Below are positions 17,049-25,526 of a stretch of 64,000 bases of DNA, piece after piece; the first letter of the stretch is position 1, and each line of letters starts with the position of its first letter. The DNA lies in NCBI GenBank assembly GCA_040220855.1, contig JAVJVZ010000030.1, positions 26,156 to 90,155 on the forward strand. The letters are read 5' to 3'. Position numbers and translations under genes: made by a program. This DNA is from JACKNG01 sp040220855. GTDB lineage: Bacteria > Pseudomonadota > Gammaproteobacteria > Ga0077536. Under the pieces are notes generated by a model. The model made no database searches, was not told the origin of the DNA, and saw nothing but the letters and a program-made list of their open reading frames with translations.

Positions 17049-19016
17049 ATGACCACCACCAAGAGCAGCATCATCGACGACCTCGGCGAGCACGCGCTGC
17101 TGCTGCCGGCGCGGGTCAACCAGGCGCTGGTTGCCAACGAGCAGGCCAAGTACCTGTTCAGCCTGCTGCAGAACGCGCTGCTGCAGGCGGCGCGGCCGGA
17201 ACTCGAGGTCGACGCGCTGGCACGCGAGCGCGAGGCGGTGGGCATCGAAGACGTGCGCCTCGACGAAGTCGTCGAGACTGCGCGCACGGTCGAGTCGGGG
17301 TGCCTGATCGCGGATTTCGACGGTATTCGCGAGCGCTTGTTCGCGCTGGTCCGGCAGATGCTGGAACCACTGCGGCCCGAGGCGCCGGACGACACGCGCA
17401 CGGACGAGGTTGCGAGTTGCGCGGCGCGCCTCGAAGCGTTGGAGCGCGCGGTGCCGGCCACCCGCGGCGCGCCCGTCGCGCCGGCCCTGGTCGAATGCCT
17501 GACGCGCGGTACGCGCGATGCCGGCGACAGCCTCCACGTGCTGGTAATGGATCTGCACAAGGCGCTCAACCGCCTGCAGCGCGCGGTCGCCGAGGAGGAC
17601 GTCGCCGGTGCCAGCGTGTATCGGCTCGACGACGCCCAGCGCGGACTGGTCGAGGCCTTCATGGCCGGCGTCCAGCGTACCGCGCCGCTGCGCTTCGGCC
17701 ATCCCGGACTCGGTACCACGGCGACGTCGATCGGCGACAAGCTCATGGTGCAGAACGACATCGGCACGACCGACGCGCACGTGTTCGTGCTCGAGGTGAC
17801 GGCGCGCACGGCGAGCTTCACCTACACCGACGTGCACCTGCCGCGTCTCGAGTTCTTCAAGAGCCTGCTCGAACCTTTCGCACTCGCCTGGCAGGACACC
17901 GCGAGCCGCGCGGTCAGCGGCTTCGAGCACGACAGCTACTATCTCTGTCGCGGCCGCTTCGAGGCGCCGGACGACGCAAGCCTGGCACGCTTTCTCGAAT
18001 GGCTCGGATCGCGCCTCGTGTTCCTCATCGACTGGAACAAGGCGCGCAAACGCCTGCGCGAGCTGGTGCGGAAGAAGGATGCCGTGCTGCTGCTCAAGTG
18101 GGCCGCCGACCACGAGCACGGCCACCGCGCCTTCCTCGAACTCGGCGCCGAGCAGCTGGTATACCGGGCCATCGAGCACGCGGCGAGCGGCGAGCCGCGC
18201 TACGGGCAGCCGCTGACCGCCATCCTCGGTGAGCAGCAGACGCTGGACTTCCTGCGCTACACCCTCGCGACGACTGCCACGGGCCTGCTCGCGCGGCGCG
18301 ACCGGCGCCTCATCGAAGAGGCCATACGCGCGGAGATGCGGCGCTATTTCCGCTCCGTGCCCGAGGAACAGCTGGCGCTCGCCGCGCGACACGGCGAGTA
18401 CGTCTTCGAAGCGGCCGACCTCGTGCGCGTGGTGCTGCAGGGGCTCGATGGCGCGCCGCGCGACGCCGATTTCGGCGCGCGGGCACTGCGCCGTGCGGCG
18501 GGCTGGGAGCGTGCCGCCGACGGCATCGTCAACGAGGTGCGGGCAATGGGACGGCGCAGCGCGGCGCGGCCGCGCTTGCGGGTACTGGTCGAGGAGCAGG
18601 ATGATGCCGTGGATGCCCTCGAGGAGGGCGTGTTCCTTGCCACGCTGGTGACGGCGCGCCATGCGGCACTCCCGGCGGCCGTGCGCGAGGGGCTGGTGCG
18701 CCTCGTGGAGGAAGCGGTGGGCGCGAGCCAGGCCCTGAACAAGGCGCTCGACGCCGCCCGTCACGTGCACCGGGCCGGCGCGCGCGAGGATGTCGAGGAT
18801 TTCTTCCAGGCTTTCGAGGAAGTGGTCGACCTGGAGCATCGCACCGACGCCAGCGAGCGCCTGGTCACTGCGGCGCTGGTCGAGATGCACGAGGCGGCGG
18901 GCGTGCTGCACGTCGCGGCGCGGCTGTGCGCGGGGCTCGAGGCGGCCGCTGATACGCTCTCGCACTGCGTGCACATGCTGCGTGACTATCTCGTCGACGA
19001 GGTGATGGCCGCATGA
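17049..19016 (+). CDS. Uncharacterised 655-aa protein coupled to PPDK-like gene; PhoU/DUF47-like C-terminus
   Basis: I do not recognise the whole protein. It is soluble, helical and acidic, with no signal peptide. The first ~440 residues contain no motif I can name (fragments GTTATSIGDKLMVQND and YLCRGRFEAPDD). The last ~150 residues show a PhoU/DUF47-like helical pattern: WERAADGIVNEVRAMGRR followed by RVLVEEQDDAVDALEEGVF, recalling the ExxxD metal-site repeats of that family. It starts at the ATG 17049 and its stop overlaps the start of the PPDK-like gene (ATGA), so equal expression and a physical partnership are likely. The 98 bp before it, after glucokinase, holds nothing evident. A role in phosphate or phosphotransfer control is only a guess. 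Confidence 0.6.
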   Translation: MTTTKSSIIDDLGEHALLLPARVNQALVANEQAKYLFSLLQNALLQAARPELEVDALAREREAVGIEDVRLDEVVETARTVESGCLIADFDGIRERLFALVRQMLEPLRPEAPDDTRTDEVASCAARLEALERAVPATRGAPVAPALVECLTRGTRDAGDSLHVLVMDLHKALNRLQRAVAEEDVAGASVYRLDDAQRGLVEAFMAGVQRTAPLRFGHPGLGTTATSIGDKLMVQNDIGTTDAHVFVLEVTARTASFTYTDVHLPRLEFFKSLLEPFALAWQDTASRAVSGFEHDSYYLCRGRFEAPDDASLARFLEWLGSRLVFLIDWNKARKRLRELVRKKDAVLLLKWAADHEHGHRAFLELGAEQLVYRAIEHAASGEPRYGQPLTAILGEQQTLDFLRYTLATTATGLLARRDRRLIEEAIRAEMRRYFRSVPEEQLALAARHGEYVFEAADLVRVVLQGLDGAPRDADFGARALRRAAGWERAADGIVNEVRAMGRRSAARPRLRVLVEEQDDAVDALEEGVFLATLVTARHAALPAAVREGLVRLVEEAVGASQALNKALDAARHVHRAGAREDVEDFFQAFEEVVDLEHRTDASERLVTAALVEMHEAAGVLHVAARLCAGLEAAADTLSHCVHMLRDYLVDEVMAA

Positions 19017-20620
19017 GCACGGGCCCACGGCAGCCGGCGAGCTTCCATCGCCTCGAGCCCGGCACGGCAAGCCCGGCCGATGTCGACGAGGTCGGCGGAA
19101 AGGGCGCAAACCTGCTGCGGCTGGCGGCGCGCGGGCTGCCGGTGCCGGCCGGTTTCGTCATCGGCACGGGTCTGTGCCGCTACTACCACGCGCATGACGG
19201 CACGCTGCCGGACGGCTTTCGCGCGCAGCTCGCCATGGCCCTCGAGCGCCTCGAGACGGTCACCGGCCAGCGCCTCGGCAGCAGTCGACGGCCGCTGCTG
19301 GTGGCGGTCCGTTCCGGCGCGCCGGTGTCGATGCCGGGCATGCTCGAGACCGTGTTGAACGTCGGCCTCACCGATGCGAGCGTCGGTGGCCTGGTGCGGG
19401 CGACCGGTAACCCGCGGCTCGCCTGGGACTGCTACCGTCGCCTGGTTCGCGCCTGGGCCGAGGTCGTGCACGGCTGCAGCGGAGAGCGTTTCGACGCGCT
19501 GGTGGCCGAGGCCCTCGCCGCGCATGGCCTCGCCGGCGAGAACGAACTCGACGCGCCGACGCTGCGCGGGCTCACCGTCGCCAGCCTGGCGTTGTTCCGC
19601 GCCCTCACCGGGCAGGCTTTCCCGCAGGATCCGTTACAGCAGCTCGAGCAGGCGATCGAGGCGGTGCTGCGCTCGTGGACCCGTGATCATGCCCGTGCCT
19701 ATCGCAGCGCGCATGGCATCGACGACGACCTCGGCACCGCCGTGACCGTCCAGGCGATGGTGTTCGGCAATGCCGGCGCGACGTCCGGGGCAGGTGTCGG
19801 GTTTACGCGCGATCCCGCCACCGGGGCGCATCGCCTGTATATCGACTTCGCCTTCAACGCGCAGGGCGAGGACGTCGTCGCCGGGCGCCACGCCGGCGCG
19901 GGCGGCGCCGCGCTGGCGCGCGTGCTGCCGCAGGTCGAGCACGAGATAGCCACGCTCGCGGACACCCTCGAGGAGGCCTTCCGCGACATGCAGGATTTCG
20001 AGTTCACCGTACAGGACGGCCGCCTGCACATGCTGCAGACACGCGCCGGCAAGCGCTCACCGCTCGCTGCATTGACCATCGCTGTCGACCTCGTCGACAG
20101 TGGACGTCTGACACCCGCCGAGGCGCTCGAACGCCTCGCCGGCATCGACGTCGACAGCATCACGCTCGATCGCTTCGCCGATGCCGATGGTGACGTCCTC
20201 GCGCGCGCGACGCCGGCCGGGATCGGCGTGGCGAGCGGGCGCGTGGCCTTCGATGCCGCGCAGGCACGGACCTGGCGCGAGGCCGGCGACGCCGTCGTGC
20301 TGGTGCGCCACGAGGCGGCGACGAGTGACTTCGCGGCGATGCGGCTCGCCAGCGGCATCCTCACCGCGGTCGGCGCGAAGACTTCGCACGCCGCGGTAGT
20401 GGCGCGCGAACTCGGACGCGTGTGCCTGGTCGCCTGCGATGCCCTGCACATCGACGCCGATGGTGGCGGCTGCCGCATCGGTGCACGCCGCGTGCGCGCC
20501 GGTGACCACCTCGCGCTCGACGGCAACCGCGGGCTGGTGTTCGCCGGGCCACGACCGATCGCACACGATGCGCCGGCCGACCTGCTCGCACGGGTGCGCG
20601 CGTGGCGTGCAGCGGGGTGA
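19013..20620 (+). CDS. PPDK-like protein lacking the PEP/pyruvate-binding domain
   Basis: A 535-aa protein matching the first two parts of pyruvate phosphate dikinase: the ATP-grasp nucleotide domain and the swivelling phosphohistidine domain. Visible residues are Lys in EVGGKGANLLRLAARG, Arg in LVAVRSGAPVSMPGMLETVL, acidic residues in DFEFTVQDGRLHMLQTR, and the phospho-acceptor H459 in GAKTSHAAVVARELGR. Full-length PPDK is ~870-900 aa; here the protein stops about 75 residues after the His, so the C-terminal TIM-barrel that binds PEP/pyruvate is missing. It could load a phosphate from ATP onto His but needs another acceptor. The upstream coupled protein (17049-19016) is the obvious candidate partner. 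It should not be annotated as a complete dikinase. Confidence 0.82.
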   Translation: MSTGPRQPASFHRLEPGTASPADVDEVGGKGANLLRLAARGLPVPAGFVIGTGLCRYYHAHDGTLPDGFRAQLAMALERLETVTGQRLGSSRRPLLVAVRSGAPVSMPGMLETVLNVGLTDASVGGLVRATGNPRLAWDCYRRLVRAWAEVVHGCSGERFDALVAEALAAHGLAGENELDAPTLRGLTVASLALFRALTGQAFPQDPLQQLEQAIEAVLRSWTRDHARAYRSAHGIDDDLGTAVTVQAMVFGNAGATSGAGVGFTRDPATGAHRLYIDFAFNAQGEDVVAGRHAGAGGAALARVLPQVEHEIATLADTLEEAFRDMQDFEFTVQDGRLHMLQTRAGKRSPLAALTIAVDLVDSGRLTPAEALERLAGIDVDSITLDRFADADGDVLARATPAGIGVASGRVAFDAAQARTWREAGDAVVLVRHEAATSDFAAMRLASGILTAVGAKTSHAAVVARELGRVCLVACDALHIDADGGGCRIGARRVRAGDHLALDGNRGLVFAGPRPIAHDAPADLLARVRAWRAAG

Positions 20621-20624
20621 AGCC

Positions 20625-21638
20625 TCAGCCGTCGACGAGCAGCACCTTGGCCCCGCGCACCTTGCCGGCGCGCAGTTCGACCAGCGCGGTGTTGGCCGCT
20701 GCCAGCGGGTAAGTCGTGACGGCCGGGCGCAATGGTATGCGTGCGGCAATCGGCAGGAACCCGGCGATGTCGGCAGCGGTGATGTTGGCGACGGTCTTGA
20801 TCTCGCGTTCGAGCCACAGGTGCTCGTGGTAGGAGAGCCCGAGCAGCGCGTCCTGATCGCGTGCCTCCTTGCGGATGGCGTTGATGACGAGGCGCCCACC
20901 GGGTGCGAGGTTGGCCAGTGCTTCGACCACCGGCTTCCACGCCGGCGTGGTGTCGATGATGGCGGCGCAGGGCGTTGGCGCGCGCGCGGTGGTGTCGCCG
21001 GCCCAGTCGGCGCCACGTTCGCGTGCGAAATCACGCACGTCGGCGTCGCGAGCGAAGACGTAGACCTTTGAGCGCGGCAGCAGGTGTCGGGCGAGGGCCA
21101 GCACCAGGTGCGCCGAGCCGCCGAAGCCGCTCAGGCCAAGGGTGTCGCCATCGCCGATGCCGCTGAGGCGCAGCGCGCGATAACCGATGGCGCCGGCACA
21201 CAGCAGCGGCGCCGCGGTGACGTCGTCGAAGGCGGCGGGGACAGGGAACGCGTAGTTCTCCGGCACCACCATCAGCTCGGCGTAGCCGCCGTCGACGTCG
21301 CGGCCGGTGGCCGTGAAGGCGGCGTCGAGGTTCTCCTGTGCGCCGCCGGTCGAGCGCCAGATCCAGCCGACCCCGAGGCGGTCGCCGCGGCGATGGCGGC
21401 TGGCTCCGGGGCCGAGTGCATCGACCACTCCGACCACTTCGTGCCCGGGGATCACCGGCAGGCGCGGTGGTGGCGTGCGGCCTTCGATTTCGTCGAGTTC
21501 GGTATGGCAGACGCCACAGGTGCGCACGCGCAGGCGCACCTCGCCCGGGCCGGGTTCGGGATCGGGCAGCTCGACGAGGCGCAGCGGCGCCGGGTTGTCG
21601 GCGAGCGGCGCGAGTGCTTCGAGCAGCATGGCCTTCAT
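20625..21638 (-). CDS. Zn-type medium-chain alcohol dehydrogenase, structural-zinc loop lost
   Basis: MDR-family dehydrogenase, 337 aa. Catalytic-zinc ligands are visible: Cys in RTCGVCHTEL, His in PGHEVVG, and Cys in LLCAGAIGYRAL. The nucleotide-binding motif is modified to LGLSGFGGSAHLV. The lobe that normally holds four cysteines of the structural zinc is replaced by WRSTGGAQENLDAAFTATG, with no Cys. The start is the ATG at 21638 (MKAMLLEAL). It converges with the PPDK-like gene (4 bp between stops). Neighbours do not fix a substrate; a link to the ketone operon further right is possible only as speculation. Confidence 0.87.
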   Translation of the reverse strand: MKAMLLEALAPLADNPAPLRLVELPDPEPGPGEVRLRVRTCGVCHTELDEIEGRTPPPRLPVIPGHEVVGVVDALGPGASRHRRGDRLGVGWIWRSTGGAQENLDAAFTATGRDVDGGYAELMVVPENYAFPVPAAFDDVTAAPLLCAGAIGYRALRLSGIGDGDTLGLSGFGGSAHLVLALARHLLPRSKVYVFARDADVRDFARERGADWAGDTTARAPTPCAAIIDTTPAWKPVVEALANLAPGGRLVINAIRKEARDQDALLGLSYHEHLWLEREIKTVANITAADIAGFLPIAARIPLRPAVTTYPLAAANTALVELRAGKVRGAKVLLVDG

Positions 21639-21825
21639 CGGTGCGAACGGGGTGAGCGAGCCATGCGGGGATTCTCGGGGCAAGCACGCGCGCCCGCAAT
21701 CGGCGTGCGCCGCGTGCACCGCCCTCATGTGTTTATAATCCGGCCCGCCCTGCGTGACGCCGGGCGGCCGCCCGCGACCGTGCGGGCGGTGCGTGACGAA
21801 ATCATCGCGATCCCGGAGGTATCCC

Positions 21826-22758
21826 ATGGCACTCGACGCGAGCACCGATGCGTTGTTGAAGAACCTCGCCGCCCAGAACGGGCCGGCCATTCACCAGATG
21901 GACGTGCCGACCGCGCGCGCCGTGTTCGGCCAGCTCGTCGCTGCCCTGCAGGGCGACCAGCAGCCCATCCACCGCAGCGAGGATCGCACCATTCCCGGTC
22001 CCAACGGCGAGATTCCCATCCGCATCTACACGCCGCGTGACAGCGGTGGAGAAAAGCTCCCGGTGCTGGTGCAGTTCCACGGCGGCGGCTGGGTCATCGG
22101 CAATCTCGAGACGCACGACAACATGTGCCGCTACTTTGCCAATGCCGGCGATGCCATCGTCGTCGCGGTCGACTACCGCCTCGCCCCCGAGTTCAAGTTC
22201 CCTGCCGGTATCGAGGACTGCATCGCCGCCACCGAGTGGGTGCATGCGAACGCAGCGAGCATCGGCGCGGATGCCGACAAGCTCGCCGTGACCGGCGACA
22301 GCGCCGGCGGCAACATGGCCGCGGTGGTCGCGCAGCAGCTCAAGGAGAAGGTCAAGCTGCAGCTGCTCATCTACCCGGCGACCGATTTCTCGGACAAGCC
22401 CTATCCCTCGCGCGAGAAGTTCGGCACCGGTGAGTATTTCCTGTCGGGAGAGGACATGGCCTGGTTCGGTGGCCATCTCACCGACACCCCGGAGGCGCTG
22501 CTCGAGCCCAAGGGTTCACCGATCGCCGCCGGCGATCTCAGCGGCGTCGCGCCCGCGGTTACGATCACTGCCGGCTTCGATCCGCTGTGCGACGAGGGCA
22601 AGGCCTATGCCGATCGCCTCGCCGAGGCCGGTGTACCGTCCGAGTACAAGTGCTTCGGCGGGACCATTCATGGCTTCCTGTCCTTTCCCGGCGCGCTCGA
22701 AGCCGGACGCGAGGGCCTCGCCTATCTCGCCGGGAAGTTGAAGACACACTTCGCCTGA
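21826..22758 (+). CDS. Alpha/beta hydrolase, hormone-sensitive-lipase family
   Basis: A 310-aa esterase/lipase of the HSL (bacterial family IV) group. The oxyanion-hole motif HGGGWVIGNLE, nucleophile elbow TGDSAGGNMAA, catalytic Asp in AGFDPLCDEG and His in GTIHGFLSFPG are all in order. It has no signal peptide. The start ATG at 21826 has GGAGGT at optimal spacing, the strongest ribosome site nearby. It is divergent from the alcohol dehydrogenase, sharing a 187-bp region. It hydrolyses short-chain esters in this family; the natural substrate is unknown. Confidence 0.93.
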   Translation: MALDASTDALLKNLAAQNGPAIHQMDVPTARAVFGQLVAALQGDQQPIHRSEDRTIPGPNGEIPIRIYTPRDSGGEKLPVLVQFHGGGWVIGNLETHDNMCRYFANAGDAIVVAVDYRLAPEFKFPAGIEDCIAATEWVHANAASIGADADKLAVTGDSAGGNMAAVVAQQLKEKVKLQLLIYPATDFSDKPYPSREKFGTGEYFLSGEDMAWFGGHLTDTPEALLEPKGSPIAAGDLSGVAPAVTITAGFDPLCDEGKAYADRLAEAGVPSEYKCFGGTIHGFLSFPGALEAGREGLAYLAGKLKTHFA

Positions 22759-22860
22759 TGTGGCGGCGGAACCGCCGCGGGCCCGGCGCCCGCGGCACGG
22801 CGTCGCGGCGCGTGCCCGGCCGACGGCGCCGGCCGGCGCACGCCGTGAGCCGTACCTCGC

Positions 22861-23544
22861 ATGAACAAGTCCATCGCCACCAATCTCATTGCGCTCGCCG
22901 TGACGGCGGCCGGCTGGTTCGTGCCCGTCCATGGCGACATCGTGCTGATGACGGGCCTGTTCGCGTTGTCGGGCGCGGTCACCAACTGGCTCGCCGTCCA
23001 CATGCTGTTCGAGAAGGTGCCGCTCCTCTACGGCTCGGGCGTCATCCCGAGCCGCTTCGAGGAGTTCAAGGCCGGGATCAAGCAGCTCATCGTGCAGGAG
23101 TTCTTCACCCGCGAACACATCGAGCGCTTCTTCAGCGAGGGCGGGGTGACGGCCGCCGAAGCGGTGACGTCGAAGATCGACTTCGACCATGTCTTCGAGC
23201 ATCTCACCGATGCCATCGTCGAATCGCCCATGGGCAACATGCTGAACATGCTCGGCGGGCGCAAGGCGCTGGAACCGCTCAAGGGCCCGATCACGGCCAA
23301 GCTCGAGAGCGTGGTCGGCGAACTCGCCGCGAGCGGTGCGGCCGACGGTGACGGCGATTTCACTGACGGCCTCATCCGCCAGGTCGAGGACATCATCGAC
23401 AAGCGCCTCGCCGAGCTCACGCCGCAGAAGGTCAAGGACATCGTCGAAGACATGATCCGGCGCCATCTCGGCTGGCTGGTGGTGTGGGGCGGCGTCTTCG
23501 GCGGTCTCATCGGGCTCCTCGCGAGCCTCGCCGGCGCGGCCTGA
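22861..23544 (+). CDS. DUF445 family membrane protein
   Basis: A 227-aa protein with two hydrophobic segments at the N-terminus (IATNLIALAVTAAGWFVPV; IVLMTGLFALSGAVTNWLAVHMLF) and one at the C-terminus (LGWLVVWGGVFGGLIGLLASLA). The motif GAVTNWLAVHMLFE with GSGVIPSR is characteristic of DUF445. The central part is helical and acidic. The role of DUF445 proteins is not established. The start is the ATG at 22861; the 102 bp before it holds no gene. It converges on the PucR-type regulator. Confidence 0.85.
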   Translation: MNKSIATNLIALAVTAAGWFVPVHGDIVLMTGLFALSGAVTNWLAVHMLFEKVPLLYGSGVIPSRFEEFKAGIKQLIVQEFFTREHIERFFSEGGVTAAEAVTSKIDFDHVFEHLTDAIVESPMGNMLNMLGGRKALEPLKGPITAKLESVVGELAASGAADGDGDFTDGLIRQVEDIIDKRLAELTPQKVKDIVEDMIRRHLGWLVVWGGVFGGLIGLLASLAGAA

Positions 23545-23553
23545 GCGCCGCGC

Positions 23554-25323
23554 TCAGGCGCCGCGCCGGATCTGGCGAATCTTCAGCGCGAGCTCGATCT
23601 CTAGGCGCAGCTCGCCGCGTGCCGGGTCGGCACCGAACGCTTCGCGCAGCTGGTTGAGACGGTACTTGACGGTGTTCGCATGGACGCCGAGCGCGCGCGC
23701 TGCCGGCGCGATGGCGAAGTCGTGGGCAACCAGCGTGGCGAGCGTGTCGAGCAGGGTGCCGCTGCCGTGCCGATCGCGCGCCCGTACCGGCGCCAGCACC
23801 TGGTCGACGAACTCGGCGTGTTCGTCCTCGCGATTGCCGCCGAGCAGCAGGCGGTAGACGCCGAGATCTTCGAACTTGAGCACGCGCGTGCCGATGTCGA
23901 GCCGCGCGATGGCCTGCACCGCGCGTTCGGCACTCTTCAGCGAAATGCCGAGCGTGAGCGGGCTCGTTTCGACGCGACCGATGCCGATCCGCAACCGCAG
24001 CGGCGCCGGCAACGCATCGAGTGCATCGAGCGCCTGCTGCAGGCGACGCGCGAGCGCGCGCTCGCCGAGGCGCTCGGCCTGCGCGGCCGCGGCGATGACG
24101 ACGAAACCACTGCGCCAGTGCAGCAGGCGCAGCTCGCGGCGCAGGCTGCCGAGGGTGCGTTCGAGCGCCTCGCGCAGCAGCGTGCCGTGCTGGTGCAGCG
24201 TGCGATCGGGGTCGTCGGCCGAGTCGAGATCGAGCACCACCACGCGCCACGGGCCGGTGCTCGGCAAGCCGAGCCGCGCCAGCAGCGCGCGCGCGTCCGT
24301 CTCGGTCACCCCTTCGCTGAACAGTTCGACCAGTACGGCACTCGCGGCACGCGTCGCCGCGGCTGCCATCGAGCGGCGCTTGAAGATCTCGATCGCGACC
24401 AGTGTCGCGGCCTGCTCGACCGCCTTGCTGTCGACGGTATCCAGCGGCGCCGCGCGCGTGTCGACGACGAGGTAGCCGCCGCGCGCGCCGGCGACCGGAA
24501 TGCCGACCGCGTCCACGGTCGTTGCGGCGGCGTCGATGGCGACGCGAGTGAGGAGCCCGTCACGCAGGCTGGCGGCGGCCAGCGCACGCGCAACCAGGGC
24601 CGGCTCGAGAGGCCAGTCGAGCGAGACCAGCGGCCGGCGCAGGGCATCGAGCAGCAGCAGCGGGCGGCCGAGCAGGGCGTGCAGGGCGCTGCACACGGCG
24701 TCCGGCCCGCCGGCGCCGACGGCTGCATCGAGCAGGCGCTCGTGCGCCTCGATGGCACGCGCGAGCCCGGCGCGTTCCTGCTCGAAGGCGCGGAACACGA
24801 GCGCCGATTGCAGGCAGGCGGCGAGCAGGGGTGCGACGCTGGCGAGCAGGTCGCGATCGGCGGTGGTGAAGTCGCCGTTGCGCTTGTTGATGGCGTGAAA
24901 GATGCCAATCGGGTGATCGCGCAGGACCAGCGGCACGGTGACGGTGTTGTAGGTCTCGAAAAGGCGCACGAAGCGCTGGATGAAGCGTGCGTCGTGACGG
25001 GTGTCGTTGGCGATGTAGGGTTCACGCGAGAGGAATACGCGTGCCGCGTTGCCGCCGTCGGCGAGCGACACGCGGTACTGCGAGACGGTGCGCTCGGCGT
25101 GCACGCCGAAGGCCGGCGCCTGCAGCACCAGCTCGTCACGTTCGGCGTCGTAGCGCATGAAGCCACCGCTGGCGGCGCCGAGGGTCGCGCACACCGCGTC
25201 GATCACGGCGCCGAGCATCTGCGCATGGTCGCGGGTGGTCGCCATTGCCTGGCCGACCGCGAGCACCGCCTGCACGATGCGGGTATCGACGTGCGGCGCG
25301 GCAGTGGCAACGGCGTTCGTCAT
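23554..25323 (-). CDS. GAF-domain PucR/CdaR-type transcriptional regulator
   Basis: A 589-aa one-component regulator. A GAF sensor domain occupies roughly residues 30-185 (GGFMRYDAERDELVL; VPLVLRDHPIGIFHAINKR). A linker and GGDEF-like CdaR middle region follow, then a C-terminal PucR helix-turn-helix (LLDTLATLVAHDFAIAPAAR, then ALGVHANTVKYRLNQLREAFG). PucR-like regulators commonly control adjacent catabolic operons. This gene is divergent from the ketone-carboxylase-like operon at 25527, so it is the likely regulator, with the inducer sensed by GAF. The start is uncertain: ATG 25323 is used here; in-frame ATGs at 25374/25377 would add 17-18 residues and overlap the palindrome at 25344-25362. 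No convincing ribosome site is seen for either. Confidence 0.88.
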   Translation of the reverse strand: MTNAVATAAPHVDTRIVQAVLAVGQAMATTRDHAQMLGAVIDAVCATLGAASGGFMRYDAERDELVLQAPAFGVHAERTVSQYRVSLADGGNAARVFLSREPYIANDTRHDARFIQRFVRLFETYNTVTVPLVLRDHPIGIFHAINKRNGDFTTADRDLLASVAPLLAACLQSALVFRAFEQERAGLARAIEAHERLLDAAVGAGGPDAVCSALHALLGRPLLLLDALRRPLVSLDWPLEPALVARALAAASLRDGLLTRVAIDAAATTVDAVGIPVAGARGGYLVVDTRAAPLDTVDSKAVEQAATLVAIEIFKRRSMAAAATRAASAVLVELFSEGVTETDARALLARLGLPSTGPWRVVVLDLDSADDPDRTLHQHGTLLREALERTLGSLRRELRLLHWRSGFVVIAAAAQAERLGERALARRLQQALDALDALPAPLRLRIGIGRVETSPLTLGISLKSAERAVQAIARLDIGTRVLKFEDLGVYRLLLGGNREDEHAEFVDQVLAPVRARDRHGSGTLLDTLATLVAHDFAIAPAARALGVHANTVKYRLNQLREAFGADPARGELRLEIELALKIRQIRRGA

Positions 25324-25343
25324 CGCCGGCGAAGACTTCGGGT

Positions 25344-25362
25344 TTTGTCCATGGAAGACAAA
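25344..25362. promoter_or_regulatory. Palindrome upstream of regulator, candidate operator
   Basis: TTTGTC-N7-GACAAA, a perfect 6-bp dyad, lies 20 bp upstream of the regulator ATG in the divergent intergenic region. Position suits autoregulation. Which protein binds is inference. Confidence 0.4.
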
Positions 25363-25386
25363 TTCTAACGGCATCATTTGGCCGGC

Positions 25387-25407
25387 ACGACCATGGTGTG
25401 GTGTCGT
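25387..25407. promoter_or_regulatory. Second inverted repeat in the divergent promoter region
   Basis: ACGAC-N11-GTCGT, 120 bp before the first structural gene of the carboxylase operon. It is a shorter, less distinctive dyad than the one at 25344 and is unrelated in sequence. Possible activator or repressor site for the operon; weak evidence. Confidence 0.25.
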
Positions 25408-25526
25408 CCGGGCGGCTAAGGTAGCGCATGACGACGTCTGCCGGCCGCTGCCGGCGGCGGCAAGGGGAGGACCAGGCGCCGGCTGGCCGTGTGCGTGCCG
25501 CGCCGCAGGAGGGGAGCACATTCGCC

